Shown: positions 47,622 to 57,330, counted from the first letter of the stretch. The stretch is 64,000 nt of DNA from Prochlorococcus sp. MIT 0604 (GCF_000757845.1 NZ_CP007753.1:186001-250000), one strand, 5' to 3'. The notes: generated by a model not told the origin, from the sequence alone. Translations and numbers: made by a program.

Positions 47622-49274
47622 CTAGGTTATTTCATTTAGAGCAGTTTCTAAAGCTTCTTTTCTTGTTTCAATAATGCCTTCAACACCAAACTTAGCTAAT
47701 CTATCTTTTACTTTTTCGTTAGCACCAGCAACAAATGCTTTTCTGGAATTATTTTTTGCTTCTTGCATCATATCCTCTATTGCCAGAGTCGCAGTAACTC
47801 CAAGTCGTGGTACATCAGTGATATCTAATATCAAAACTTTGTAGTTTCTTACAAGCATCATTCTCTCAGATATTCCTTTGGCTGCTCCAAAACTAAGTGG
47901 TCCTTTAAGTCTAAATAGCATTACCTCGCCTGAGCATCTATCTAGAAGTGCTTTTTCATCAGCAGGCAAAGCATTTTTTCCTTGCTCATCTTCTGATAAA
48001 GGATTATCCTCGTCCATACCTTCTAGTTGAGTTTCGGTTATTGAATCAATAGTGAGCATATTTGCTATGAATACACCTACTAAAACTGCCCAAATTAAAT
48101 CCCAAAAAACAGTCATTAATAGTACTCCGTACATTACTACTGATGTTTTTAAAGATAATTTGTGAGCCCTCCTTAAGAATCCCCAATCAATAATATCTAG
48201 GCCTACTTTTATAAGAATTCCTGCTAGCAATGCAGTTGGTATTTGCTCAGCTAAAGGTCCTGCACCAACTAAAACTATCAACAACACAACCGAGTGAACC
48301 ATACCAGAAAGTGGAGTTGATCCTCCAGATTTAACATTTATAACAGTTCTCATTGTTGCTCCTGCTCCAGGTAAACCTGAAAATAGACCTGCAACAGCAT
48401 TTCCTATGCCTTGACCTATAAGTTCTCTATCAGAATTATGTTTTGTTTGAGAAATATTGTCTGCTACTAGAGATGTCAGTAAGGAGTCAATTGCGCCAAG
48501 TACTGCTAGGACCAATCCTGCTTTGAAAATAATCGGGAAATATTGATTAAAACTTGGGAAATTTAAAGATGGAACTCCCCTAGGGATTTCTCCAATTCTA
48601 TCAATAGCTCCATCTCCAAAAATTAATATTGATATTGGGGTAACTATCAATAGGGCCAAGAGAGGAGAAGGAACCCACTGACTTATTTTTCTAGGAGTAA
48701 GAAATACTATACCTAGTGTCATTATTGCTACTCCAATAGCAGCACCATTGGGCTGGAAATTTGAAAATACAGTAGTTAAAGATTCTACAACTCCACCTCG
48801 AGTGCTAATTCCGAGTAATGGACCAATCTGAAGCGCAATGATTATTACTCCAATACCAGACATAAATCCTGAAACAACAGAATATGGAACTAAAGTAATG
48901 TATTTACCTAATTTTAAAATTCCGAATAATATTTGCAGCAACCCGCCAATGACCACCGCTGCCATAACTAAAGGTAAAATTTGTCCTGCAGAAAGATCTC
49001 TTGGAACCCCTACTGCTGCTAAGCCTGCTACTACACCTGCAACAGTTACACTCATGGGACCGGTAGGTCCACTAACTTGAGCAGGTGTTCCGCCGAATAA
49101 TGCTGCTAAAAAACCAACTACTACTGCTCCATATAGTCCATAAATTGCTCCGCCCGGTCCTAACGCAGCATTACCAAAAGCAAGAGCGAGAGGTAAAGCA
49201 ACCACAGCGGCTGTGATGCCTCCAAGAATATCGCCTCTTACATTTTTTAGATGAAATCCATTAATTATTTTCAA
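47622..49274 (-). CDS. bicA: SulP-family transporter, probable bicarbonate transporter BicA
   Basis: 550 residues. A membrane domain of 12-14 helices (about 10-415, with GLYGAVVVGFLAALFGGTPAQVSGPTGPMSV and GNAVAGLFSGLPGAGATMRTVINVKSGGSTP) is followed by a STAS domain (about 440-550). The SulP family also moves sulfate, but the operon with sbtA and sbtB makes bicarbonate the likely substrate. The start is TTG 49274, supported by an AAGGAGA site six bases upstream. Confidence 0.88.
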   Translation of the reverse strand: MKIINGFHLKNVRGDILGGITAAVVALPLALAFGNAALGPGGAIYGLYGAVVVGFLAALFGGTPAQVSGPTGPMSVTVAGVVAGLAAVGVPRDLSAGQILPLVMAAVVIGGLLQILFGILKLGKYITLVPYSVVSGFMSGIGVIIIALQIGPLLGISTRGGVVESLTTVFSNFQPNGAAIGVAIMTLGIVFLTPRKISQWVPSPLLALLIVTPISILIFGDGAIDRIGEIPRGVPSLNFPSFNQYFPIIFKAGLVLAVLGAIDSLLTSLVADNISQTKHNSDRELIGQGIGNAVAGLFSGLPGAGATMRTVINVKSGGSTPLSGMVHSVVLLIVLVGAGPLAEQIPTALLAGILIKVGLDIIDWGFLRRAHKLSLKTSVVMYGVLLMTVFWDLIWAVLVGVFIANMLTIDSITETQLEGMDEDNPLSEDEQGKNALPADEKALLDRCSGEVMLFRLKGPLSFGAAKGISERMMLVRNYKVLILDITDVPRLGVTATLAIEDMMQEAKNNSRKAFVAGANEKVKDRLAKFGVEGIIETRKEALETALNEIT

Positions 49275-49280
49275 AGATGC

Positions 49281-49287
49281 TCTCCTT
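49281..49287 (-). promoter_or_regulatory. Shine-Dalgarno site before the bicA TTG start
   Basis: The minus strand reads AAGGAGA here, then six bases and TTG. It decides the start of bicA, for which no nearby ATG exists. Confidence 0.75.
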
Positions 49288-49496
49288 AAAAGAAATACTT
49301 AACTAAAAGATATTATCTCTTAATGACGTAAATTTGTGAAAAATGAAGTTTGAGCAAAATATTTTTGTAACTTTTTATTTTAGATACAGTGGAATTAAGT
49401 TAATTTTCCTGAACAAAATGAGTCTCTGATTGATTTAAGTGTGAGATGAGCGATTAATGTATTAGATAAATATTTTTTAATTTAAATAATATTCAA

Positions 49497-50498
49497 ATGA
49501 AATCGATTATTCGTCCAAGAAGATTAAGAAGGTCTGAGGCAATTAGAGAAATGGTAAGAGAAAACCATCTAAAAGCTTCGGACTTTATATATCCATTATT
49601 TATTCATGAAAAAGATTTTAAAGAGGAAATTTCGGCAATGCCAGGAACTTTTAGATGGGATATGAATGGCTTAATAAAGGAGGTCACTAGGGCATGGGAA
49701 TTGGGAATAAGGTGTATTGTTCTTTTTCCAAAAATAAACGATAGCTTAAAAACTGAAGATGGAGCAGAGTGTTTTAACGAAGATGGTTTAATTCCTAAAG
49801 CTATTCAAATATTAAAAAAAGAGATTCCAGAAATGGCAATAATGACAGATGTTGCCTTAGACCCTTACTCGTGTGATGGACATGATGGGTTAGTTGATGA
49901 AACTGGAAAAATATTGAATGATGAAACGATTGAAATTTTAAAAAAACAAGCTTTAACACAAGCAAGAGCTGGAGCAGATTTTATTGGTCCTAGTGACATG
50001 ATGGATGGGAGAGTTGGAGCAATCAGAGCTTCTCTTGATACTCAAGGATTTACTGATGTAGGTATTATTAGTTACACAGCAAAATATTCATCTGCTTATT
50101 ACGGTCCATTTAGAACTGCTTTAGATTCTGCTCCTAGAGAAAATAGTAAGAAAATAATTCCAGATAATAAATCTGGATATCAAATGGACCCTGCCAATTC
50201 AAAAGAGGCTTTAATTGAATCTGCATTGGATCAGTATGAAGGAGCTGATATTTTGATGGTAAAACCAGGAATTTCATACTTGGATATTGTTTATAGATTA
50301 AGCACTTTTTCAAATAAACCTATAGCTGCATACAACGTTAGTGGGGAGTATTCCATGGTAAAGTCCGCTGCTATGAAGAACTGGATTAATGAAAAAGATA
50401 TTGTATTAGAAACATTGCTTAGTTTTAAAAGAGCAGGAGCAAAATTAATACTCACTTATCATGCTTGTGATGCATCTCAATGGTTGCAGGATACTTAA
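49497..50498 (+). CDS. hemB: Porphobilinogen synthase (delta-aminolevulinate dehydratase)
   Basis: Condenses two 5-aminolevulinates to porphobilinogen for haem, chlorophyll and corrins. 333 residues. The two active-site lysines lie in SYTAKYSSAYYGPFR and ADILMVKPGISYLD. The metal region reads DVALDPYSCDGHDGLV; the aspartate-rich type fits a Mg-dependent enzyme rather than the triple-cysteine zinc form, though one cysteine remains. A 222-base gap separates it from divergent bicA. Confidence 0.97.
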   Translation: MKSIIRPRRLRRSEAIREMVRENHLKASDFIYPLFIHEKDFKEEISAMPGTFRWDMNGLIKEVTRAWELGIRCIVLFPKINDSLKTEDGAECFNEDGLIPKAIQILKKEIPEMAIMTDVALDPYSCDGHDGLVDETGKILNDETIEILKKQALTQARAGADFIGPSDMMDGRVGAIRASLDTQGFTDVGIISYTAKYSSAYYGPFRTALDSAPRENSKKIIPDNKSGYQMDPANSKEALIESALDQYEGADILMVKPGISYLDIVYRLSTFSNKPIAAYNVSGEYSMVKSAAMKNWINEKDIVLETLLSFKRAGAKLILTYHACDASQWLQDT

Positions 50499-50560
50499 AA
50501 ACTCATTATTAACTAAAATTTGGTTTATTCTTAGATAAGTAATAAATTAACTGCTTTGTT

Positions 50561-50947
50561 TTGAAGTTTTCACAAGGAGTAAATAGGATTGGTCACATTG
50601 CACTTAGAGTAGAGAATCTCGAAAGGGCGAAATCTTTTTATATTAAGCTTGGAATGAAGTTGGTTTGGGATGATAAAGATTGGTCTTATTTAGAAGCTGG
50701 TAAAGGGAGGGATGGCCTTGCGTTGTTAGGCCCTAGTTACAAAGCTGCAGGACCTCACTTTGCTTTTCATTTTGAAAATAAAAAAGAAGTGGAAAATATT
50801 CAAAATGATTTAAAAAATTCTGGTGTAAAAGTTGGTCCTTTACATGAGCATAGAGATGGAACAGCATCTTTTTATATGAAGGATACTGAAGGAAACTGGC
50901 TTGAGATGCTTTATGTTCCTCCTGAAGGGATTCAATCGAATGTTTGA
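50561..50947 (+). CDS. Glyoxalase I-like VOC protein
   Basis: 128 residues with two beta-alpha-beta-beta-beta modules of the vicinal-oxygen-chelate fold: GVNRIGHIALRVENLERAKSFYIKLGMKLVW and the second half ending GTASFYMKDTEGNWLEMLYVPPEG. Metal-ligand candidates are H12, H66 and H91 with E111 or E115. It may detoxify methylglyoxal, but VOC proteins are diverse. No ATG fits and the start is TTG 50561. It nearly abuts mutS2. Confidence 0.82.
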   Translation: MKFSQGVNRIGHIALRVENLERAKSFYIKLGMKLVWDDKDWSYLEAGKGRDGLALLGPSYKAAGPHFAFHFENKKEVENIQNDLKNSGVKVGPLHEHRDGTASFYMKDTEGNWLEMLYVPPEGIQSNV

Positions 50948-50961
50948 TTCTTTTTTTTTGT

Positions 50962-53373
50962 ATGCAAGAGAAAAGTTTTTCTAAAAAATTATATTCAGAT
51001 AACACCTTAGAAGAAGAATCTATAAACCTTTTAGAGTGGGATTCATTAAAAACGCATTTATCTTCATTTGCCTCAACGAAAATGGGTAAAAGATCGATTT
51101 TAGGTTTTGGCATTCCTTCAGAATATGAATCATCTAAAAGACTTTTGAAGGAAACTGTTGAAATAAATGAGCTAGAAAATAATTTAGATAAATCAATTAG
51201 TTTTTCTGGTGTTTTTGATATTAGTAGAAATATTGAAATTTGTTCCAAGGGAGGTGTAATTTCATCTTCTGAATTGTTAGAAATAGCGAAAACAATTGCT
51301 GCAGCAAGAATTTTAAAAAAAATCTTATTAGATTTTGAACAAAGGCCTTATATTTCATCATTTACAAAAAATTTAATTGACCATCAGAATATCGAAAGGA
51401 TTTTTAAAAAAGGCATTGAATCCAATGGAAGGATTTCAGACAATGCTAGTAATGAGCTATCTATTCTGAGAAAAGAATTATTATCTAAGAAACTCGAAAG
51501 AAAAATATTAGTTGAGAAATTTATTCAAAAGAATTTAGCTTATTTACAAGATACTACTATTGGAGATAGATATGGTAGACCAGTTTTAGCAGTAAAAGTT
51601 AATTATGTAGATAGATTCAAAGGCATCATTCATGACTCTTCCTCTTCAGGAAATACAGTATATTTTGAACCCGATAGTGTAGTCACAAAAGGGAATAAGA
51701 TTGCTTCTTTAGAGGCTAGGATCACAGCAGAAGAATTTAAATTACTTAAGAAATGGTCTCAAGTTGTTAGTGATAATTCAGAAAATCTTATCGAAATGGC
51801 ATCCATTTTATTGAGATTAGAAAATGCTCAAACTCGTTCAAGATATTCGAAATGGATTGGAGGTAAAACTCCTACATTTGAGAAAAATCCTATTATTTCT
51901 TTAATTGGTTTTTCTCATCCGTTATTGATTTGGGAACATAAGAAAAAAGGAGCTCCTCCCCCGGTGGCTGTCGATTTTCATATAAATAGAAATGTTAAGG
52001 TTGTAGCTATTACGGGTCCAAATACTGGAGGTAAAACGGCAGCTTTAAAAGGTTTGGGTTTGTCTTTACTTATGGCTAGAGCAGGATTATTGATACCCTC
52101 AACTAATAATCCTATTATCCCTTTTTGTCCAAATATATATGTGGATATAGGAGATAATCAATCATTAGAAGAAAATTTATCTACCTTCAGTGGGCATATA
52201 TCCCGCATAAAAGAGATATTAGATTCACTTGATAATAAGAAAGGATTATCAGTTGTTTTGTTAGATGAAATTGGATCTGGTACAGACCCTCTTGAAGGAA
52301 GTGCTCTTGCGATGGCTTTATTAAAAGAATTTGCAAATAAATCTGATATCACTTTAGCAACTACACATTATGGAGATATTAAGGCTTTAAAATATAATGA
52401 CTCGAGATTTGAAAACGTATCGGTTGCCTTTGATGAGGATTCTTTGAAGCCTAAATATATACTCAACTGGGGTATTCCTGGGAGAAGTAATGCTTTATCA
52501 ATTTCAAAGAGAATTGGTCTCGATGAAAAAATACTCAATGAAGCTGCAAATTATCTAAAGCCAAAAGAAGTTGATAATATTAACAGTATTATTAAAGGAC
52601 TTGAGGAAGAGAGGATTAAACAACAAAATTCTGCAGAAGCTGCTGCAGAACTGATTGCAAGGACTGAAATATTACATGATGAACTGAAGAAAAATTATGA
52701 ATTTCAAAAAATAAATGCTGAAAAAATCCAGGAAATTGAAAGGTCAAAATTATCAAAACATATTGTATCGGCTAAAAAAGAGGTAATAGATTTGATTAAA
52801 AAATTAAGAGATAAAAATGTTAATGGAGAGGATACAAGAATTATTGGAGAAAGATTAAAGGAAATTGAGACAGAACATTTAACCCAAAAAAAATTTGAAA
52901 AGTCAATATCATGGAATCCTCAGGTAGGCGATTTTGTAAAAATTAAAAGCCTAAATAGTACTGGACAAATTGTAGATTTAGATAAAAAGGGTGGTTTTTA
53001 CGAAGTTAAGTGTGGTTCATTCAGAAGCATATTATCTGTAAATGACTTTGAAGGTATCAATGGAGAAAAGCCTAATTTTCAAAGGTCAAAAATTGAGATT
53101 AAGTCTACAAGAGAAGACTTTTCTTTTTCTAAAATTAGAACGAGTAAAAATACAATTGACGTAAGAGGGTTAAGAGTTCATGAAGCCGAAATAATTATTG
53201 AGGAGAAAATTAGAAAATTTCATGGACCGCTATGGATTGTTCATGGAATTGGAACAGGGAAATTAAAAAAAGGACTAAGAAATTGGTTATCAGGTTTAAA
53301 TTATGTTGATAAGATTGAAGATGCAGCCAACAACGAGGGTGGACCTGGTTGCAGTATTGCGTGGATAAAATAA
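50962..53373 (+). CDS. mutS2: MutS2 family ATPase with Smr domain
   Basis: 803 residues from ATG 50962; a TTG at 50944 overlaps the previous stop and would add six residues. The core has a MutS lever/clamp region (about 20-310), ATPase motifs GPNTGGKTAALKGLGL, STFSGHISRIKEIL, VLLDEIGSGTDPLEGSALAMA and LATTHYGDIKALKY, a coiled-coil (about 510-640) and a C-terminal Smr endonuclease domain (DVRGLRVHEAEIII...WIVHGIGTGKLKKGLRNWL). It acts against recombination or on stalled ribosomes in other bacteria, not mismatch repair. Confidence 0.94.
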   Translation: MQEKSFSKKLYSDNTLEEESINLLEWDSLKTHLSSFASTKMGKRSILGFGIPSEYESSKRLLKETVEINELENNLDKSISFSGVFDISRNIEICSKGGVISSSELLEIAKTIAAARILKKILLDFEQRPYISSFTKNLIDHQNIERIFKKGIESNGRISDNASNELSILRKELLSKKLERKILVEKFIQKNLAYLQDTTIGDRYGRPVLAVKVNYVDRFKGIIHDSSSSGNTVYFEPDSVVTKGNKIASLEARITAEEFKLLKKWSQVVSDNSENLIEMASILLRLENAQTRSRYSKWIGGKTPTFEKNPIISLIGFSHPLLIWEHKKKGAPPPVAVDFHINRNVKVVAITGPNTGGKTAALKGLGLSLLMARAGLLIPSTNNPIIPFCPNIYVDIGDNQSLEENLSTFSGHISRIKEILDSLDNKKGLSVVLLDEIGSGTDPLEGSALAMALLKEFANKSDITLATTHYGDIKALKYNDSRFENVSVAFDEDSLKPKYILNWGIPGRSNALSISKRIGLDEKILNEAANYLKPKEVDNINSIIKGLEEERIKQQNSAEAAAELIARTEILHDELKKNYEFQKINAEKIQEIERSKLSKHIVSAKKEVIDLIKKLRDKNVNGEDTRIIGERLKEIETEHLTQKKFEKSISWNPQVGDFVKIKSLNSTGQIVDLDKKGGFYEVKCGSFRSILSVNDFEGINGEKPNFQRSKIEIKSTREDFSFSKIRTSKNTIDVRGLRVHEAEIIIEEKIRKFHGPLWIVHGIGTGKLKKGLRNWLSGLNYVDKIEDAANNEGGPGCSIAWIK

Positions 53374-53413
53374 AATTTAAAATATCTAGAAAACAATTTA
53401 ATAAGCGTATTAA

Positions 53414-54397
53414 GTGCAATTTATTGATCAAGCAAACATTATTCTTAAAGCTGGAAAAGGTGGAAATGGAATAGTTTCATTTAGAAGAGAAAAGTTCGTT
53501 CCTGCTGGAGGACCTTCGGGGGGGAATGGTGGCAGAGGGGGTTCAGTTATTTTGATGGCTGATAATAATCTTCAAACATTATTAGATTTCAAATTCAAAC
53601 GTGAAATAATTGCTGAAGATGGATTCAAAGGAGGTCCTAATAAGAGATCAGGTGCTTCAGGTGAGGATAGAATCCTTAAAGTTCCCTGCGGTACTGAAAT
53701 AAAGGATATTAAAACCGGCATTATTTTAGGAGACTTAACTAAAGATAAACAAAGTTTAACTATTGCCATTGGAGGAAGAGGTGGTCATGGTAATGCTTAC
53801 TATTTAAGTAATCAAAATAGAGCCCCAGAATCATTCACTGAAGGAAAAGATGGTGAGATATGGGAGGTTCAATTAGAGCTAAAACTTCTTGCAGAGGTTG
53901 GGATTATAGGCCTTCCAAATGCGGGGAAAAGCACTTTGATTTCCGTTGTGTCATCTGCTCGTCCAAAAATCGCAAATTATCCTTTCACGACTCTAATACC
54001 CAACTTAGGTGTAGTAAGAAAAAGTGATGGAAATGGTTGCCTTTTTGCGGATATTCCTGGATTAATATCAGGTGCAGCTGATGGAGTAGGTTTAGGTCAT
54101 GATTTTTTAAGACACATCCAAAGAACGAAGATACTTGTTCACTTAATTGATGTAATTGCAGAAAATCCTTTACATGATTTTGAGATTATTGAGCAGGAAT
54201 TAAAAAAATATGGGAAAGGTCTTTTAGATAAAGAGAGGATAATAGTGTTAAATAAGATGGAGCTGGTAGGTGATGATTATTTGAAAACAATTACAAAAAA
54301 GTTAGAAGATTTATCAAAAAAGAAAGTTTTAGTTATTTCTTCATCTTTAAAAAAAGGTTTATCCTCACTGCTTTCTGAAGTTTGGAAGAGGATCTAA
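53414..54397 (+). CDS. obgE: Obg GTPase (ribosome assembly / stringent response)
   Basis: 327 residues from a GTG start. The glycine-rich Obg domain (1-155) shows [28 protein letters not shown], and the G domain has [12 protein letters not shown], the ADIPGLI switch and LNKMEL. The variable C-terminal domain of some relatives is absent, as usual for short Obg proteins. It lies 40 bases after mutS2 on the same strand. Confidence 0.96.
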   Translation: MQFIDQANIILKAGKGGNGIVSFRREKFVPAGGPSGGNGGRGGSVILMADNNLQTLLDFKFKREIIAEDGFKGGPNKRSGASGEDRILKVPCGTEIKDIKTGIILGDLTKDKQSLTIAIGGRGGHGNAYYLSNQNRAPESFTEGKDGEIWEVQLELKLLAEVGIIGLPNAGKSTLISVVSSARPKIANYPFTTLIPNLGVVRKSDGNGCLFADIPGLISGAADGVGLGHDFLRHIQRTKILVHLIDVIAENPLHDFEIIEQELKKYGKGLLDKERIIVLNKMELVGDDYLKTITKKLEDLSKKKVLVISSSLKKGLSSLLSEVWKRI

Positions 54398-54483
54398 CTT
54401 AAATTAAAAATTTTTTTGTAAATAAATACACTTGATTTAATAATGAAAATTAGCCATAAATAAGATAATTCTTTAAAGTAAAT

Positions 54484-54666
54484 ATGAATTTCTACAGTTG
54501 TTTTGATAAACAAGGAAAAATAATAGCTAGATGTCAAACCATGCAAGATATTGAGGTTCTTAAGAAAATGGGAAGACCGATTGTAGAAGTTAAGGAAATG
54601 AAAAACGAAGAGTCTGTGGTATGTTCTCTCACAGGTAGCCCATCAGATTTTAATATGGATTACTAA
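54484..54666 (+). CDS. Small conserved-looking protein of unknown function
   Basis: 60 residues (MNFYSCFDKQGKIIARC start), with two cysteines near the N-terminus (C6, C17) and one at about 47. The pattern of a short beta-hairpin, a helix and a strand (IIARCQTMQDIEVLKKMGRPIVEVKEM) is compact. I do not recognise the family. A strong terminator follows directly, which supports it as a real, expressed gene. It is convergent with CP12. Confidence 0.7.
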   Translation: MNFYSCFDKQGKIIARCQTMQDIEVLKKMGRPIVEVKEMKNEESVVCSLTGSPSDFNMDY

Positions 54667-54681
54667 AAGAATTCAAAAACT

Positions 54682-54710
54682 AAAAAAAGGGCTCAAAAAG
54701 CCCTTTTTTT
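54682..54710. terminator. Bidirectional intrinsic terminator between the 60-residue gene and CP12
   Basis: GGGCT at 54689-54693 pairs with AGCCC at 54699-54703 around CAAAA, flanked by an A run on the left and a T run on the right. It can end transcripts from both convergent genes. Confidence 0.9.
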
Positions 54711-54736
54711 ATGCTTTATCTAATAATTAAGAAAAT

Positions 54737-54955
54737 TTAATCATCATAAACAAGGCATTCTGGTTCGTCTGGGTTGGCGTCACAAAATAATTCCAAAGCA
54801 TTAGGGTCATGTTTATCTTCTGGATGATGATCCTTATATTCTTCGAGTTCTTTTAGCTCTTCAGTTAAATGTCTGACCTTTGGAAGATTGCCCTCTGCTT
54901 TTGCAGATTCGATTTCCGATTGATCTTTTTGGATGTGTTCGTCAATGGATTTCAT
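54737..54955 (-). CDS. cp12: CP12 Calvin-cycle regulator, short form with one cysteine pair
   Basis: 72 residues. The C-terminal half is classic CP12: NALELFCDANPDEPECLVYDD with C58 and C67, which binds GAPDH and, with PRK, shuts the Calvin cycle in darkness. The N-terminal half is a charged helical segment with no cysteine, whereas canonical CP12 has a second CxxxxxxxC pair there. This single-pair type is known in some cyanobacteria and phages. It has its own upstream gap of about 120 bases. Confidence 0.9.
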   Translation of the reverse strand: MKSIDEHIQKDQSEIESAKAEGNLPKVRHLTEELKELEEYKDHHPEDKHDPNALELFCDANPDEPECLVYDD

Positions 54956-55075
54956 TTTAAGCTTTTCGTACTTTAGTAGACATACATAACATAGTTAATT
55001 TCTTATGGAATTGCATTATCTATGAACTAAATAAGTGTTCATTACAACATCATTTTTTTTTTTGGGAAATTGGTT

Positions 55076-56029
55076 TTATATTTTTTTGGACTCTAATCTC
55101 ATTATTTCCTCTAGCGATGGTAAAACTGGGATTAGTTGATTTGGGTTTAAAGGGAATAAAGCTTTGTAGTAATCTTTTTTCCATTCATTGTCGAAACATG
55201 TCCTATTAACGTTAGATAATTTAAAGAATCTCAATCTCCATTCAATAATCTTTTCAAAACTTGATAGTTCTTGTTCAGTACATTTGAAAAGTTTGCTATA
55301 TATCAATTCCCATCTTATAAGCGTTGGAAAAAGGTAAATATCTGCGTAGGTTAACTCTTCTCCAAAAATCCAATCTCCTTTATTTTTCTGTAGTAAATTT
55401 TCAATTTCATTTATAGCTGCGAAAAGATTTTGACTTGCTTTTTCATAAGCTGACTGGTTTCTGGCGAAACCACATTTATATACGCCATCATTAATGCTGT
55501 TATTAACTAAATCTAAAAATTTTTGATTACAGTCTTTAATAGTTAATATCTGATATTTTGATTGAATTTTTATTGAATTGAGTAGTCTTATAATCTGTGA
55601 ACTTTCATTAGACAGAATATTTACTTCATCTTTTGCAAAGCTAATTAAAAGAGGTAATGTCGCTCTAAAAATAATCTTTTTATTAGCTTTTTTGTAAAGA
55701 TCTGAAAGTCTAATGCATCCCTTAATCTTTGTATTTAAAATCCATTCGCCATGCTCAACATCTGCTTTTAAAAAAATAACTTTAACTTTTTTAGACAGAT
55801 GTTTTATTTCGTGGACGAGTAAAGTTCTTTGACACCATGGACAAGAATTCCCTACCAATAAATAAATTTGTCCACTCTCATTATTAATATCGTATTCACT
55901 ATCAATTGTTATACCTCTAGGCCTTTTATAATTACCATGTAAATCTGATGGAGCGAAGCCATTCATTAATTGGGTCCAAAACCAAAACCAGAATTTTCTG
56001 GAGGCCTTTATAAGGTATTTATTTTGCAT
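55076..56029 (-). CDS. Glutathione S-transferase-like protein with CPWC motif
   Basis: 317 residues. A thioredoxin-fold N-terminal domain (about 50-150) has SCPWCQRTLLVHEIKH with CPWC at 63-66, and a C-terminal helical GST domain (about 180-300) contains NKGDWIFGEELTYADIYLFPTLIRWE. The layout resembles glutathionyl-hydroquinone reductases (YqjG/ECM4), but those have a single active cysteine (CPWA), so a second cysteine is notable. The function is uncertain. It is divergent from the aspartoacylase gene, 23 bases away. Confidence 0.84.
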   Translation of the reverse strand: MQNKYLIKASRKFWFWFWTQLMNGFAPSDLHGNYKRPRGITIDSEYDINNESGQIYLLVGNSCPWCQRTLLVHEIKHLSKKVKVIFLKADVEHGEWILNTKIKGCIRLSDLYKKANKKIIFRATLPLLISFAKDEVNILSNESSQIIRLLNSIKIQSKYQILTIKDCNQKFLDLVNNSINDGVYKCGFARNQSAYEKASQNLFAAINEIENLLQKNKGDWIFGEELTYADIYLFPTLIRWELIYSKLFKCTEQELSSFEKIIEWRLRFFKLSNVNRTCFDNEWKKDYYKALFPLNPNQLIPVLPSLEEIMRLESKKI

Positions 56030-56052
56030 TAAATTTTATTTTTAAAGAAAAA

Positions 56053-56958
56053 ATGACTGTTCAAAGAATACTTATCGTTTCAGGCACCCATGGGAATGAA
56101 ATTAATCCTGTGTGGGCGGTTAAGCAATTTAATAGAAGGGAAAATAGGCTAAATTATGGTATTGAGTATGAGTACATCATAGGTAATCCTGTTGCCTATG
56201 AAAAAGGTTGCAGATATATAGATGTAGATTTAAATAGATCTTTTAAAGAAAGTGAAAATTTTGATCAAAATAAGAATAGCTTTTATGAGACTAATAGAGC
56301 TAATTTTTTAGTAGATGAATTTGGAATTAACGGATCTAAACCCTGTCAAATTGCAATCGATTTGCACACTACTACTGCAAATATGGGAACAAGCATTGTT
56401 TTGTATGGGAGGAGATTCAAAGATTTTTGTTTAGCTGCATTACTGCAGAACAAATTTGGATTGCCTATTTATTTGCATGAAAAAGATAAAGTCCAAACAG
56501 GCTTTCTTGTAGAAGCTTGGCCATGTGGTTTAGTTATTGAAATAGGAGCTGTCGCACAAAATTTTTATGATCCAAACATCGTGAATAGATTCTCTCTAAT
56601 AATTAGCTCCTTAAGGGAAGAGATAGATAAATTAAAAAATAACCTTATAGAACTTCCAAAGGAATTGGTTGTTCACGTTCATCAAGGGAGTATAGATTAT
56701 CCAAGAGATGCAAAAGGAGATATTGATGGCCTAATTCATCCTGAGAGAATAAACCAAGATTGGAAAATGATTAAAAAAGGAGATCCATTATTTATTGATA
56801 GCCAAGGAATAATTCGCAAGTATGACCGAGACCAATTGATTTGGCCTGTTTTTATTGGAGAAGCCGCTTATAAGGAAAAAAAAATTGCGATGAGCTACAC
56901 AAAAAAAGAATTGATTTGTTCTAGAAAACAATGGGTTCAAGAGTTTGAAAGTCTTTAA
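56053..56958 (+). CDS. Aspartoacylase / succinylglutamate desuccinylase family zinc hydrolase
   Basis: 301 residues. Zinc ligands H13 and E16 in SGTHGNEINPVWA and H105 in IDLHTTTANMG, the VDLNRSF motif and GLVIEIGAV with the catalytic glutamate define the AstE/AspA family. The product would be an amino acid released from an N-acyl amino acid. The physiological substrate in picocyanobacteria is unknown. It precedes psbA by a 435-base gap. Confidence 0.88.
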   Translation: MTVQRILIVSGTHGNEINPVWAVKQFNRRENRLNYGIEYEYIIGNPVAYEKGCRYIDVDLNRSFKESENFDQNKNSFYETNRANFLVDEFGINGSKPCQIAIDLHTTTANMGTSIVLYGRRFKDFCLAALLQNKFGLPIYLHEKDKVQTGFLVEAWPCGLVIEIGAVAQNFYDPNIVNRFSLIISSLREEIDKLKNNLIELPKELVVHVHQGSIDYPRDAKGDIDGLIHPERINQDWKMIKKGDPLFIDSQGIIRKYDRDQLIWPVFIGEAAYKEKKIAMSYTKKELICSRKQWVQEFESL

Positions 56959-57293
56959 ATTAAGAAACCAGAACAATAAACTACTGTTAATAAATAAGGA
57001 TTTATTATTTATTAGATAAGTTTATTTAATATTTAGTACTTTATATTTTTTTTATCAACTTTAATCTTGTTAAACCTAAATCCTTTCGCTCCAATAAATA
57101 ACAGCTCCAAAACCCTCTAATTGCAGTCTTCTAAACCTAGCCTCTTTCAAGGAAACTACTTCTTTCGATCTTTTTCCATTAAGAAGCCATTCGATTATTA
57201 CCAAGTTAAATCACCAATAACAAAGAAAATATTAAGACAATAAGTCTCTTTTTCTTATATTTCTCAAAAATAACTTTACCTACAGAAAAATAA

Positions 57294-57325
57294 TTTACAC
57301 ATTTTTAGCGATTTTGGTCTAAAAT
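57294..57325 (+). promoter_or_regulatory. Putative psbA promoter
   Basis: TTTACA at 57294-57299 and TAAAAT at 57320-57325 could be -35 and -10 boxes, but the spacing is 20 bases, longer than ideal. The TTTACACATT sequence also resembles one half of the HLR1 element bound by the light-responsive regulator RpaB; the second half (TTTAGCG) matches only partly. A start near 57332 would put the first leader hairpin at the mRNA 5' end. Confidence 0.4.
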
Positions 57326-57330
57326 CATCG

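Noticed and set aside
49310..49325. AGATATTATCT palindrome before bicA as a CO2-responsive LysR operator
   Set aside because: It is short and AT-only apart from the ends, and I see no clear TTA-N7/8-TAA pairs; too weak to claim.
56959..57290. Possible tRNA or small RNA in the long gap before psbA
   Set aside because: No cloverleaf, no T-psi-C-like motif and no GC-rich stem with a T run could be found.
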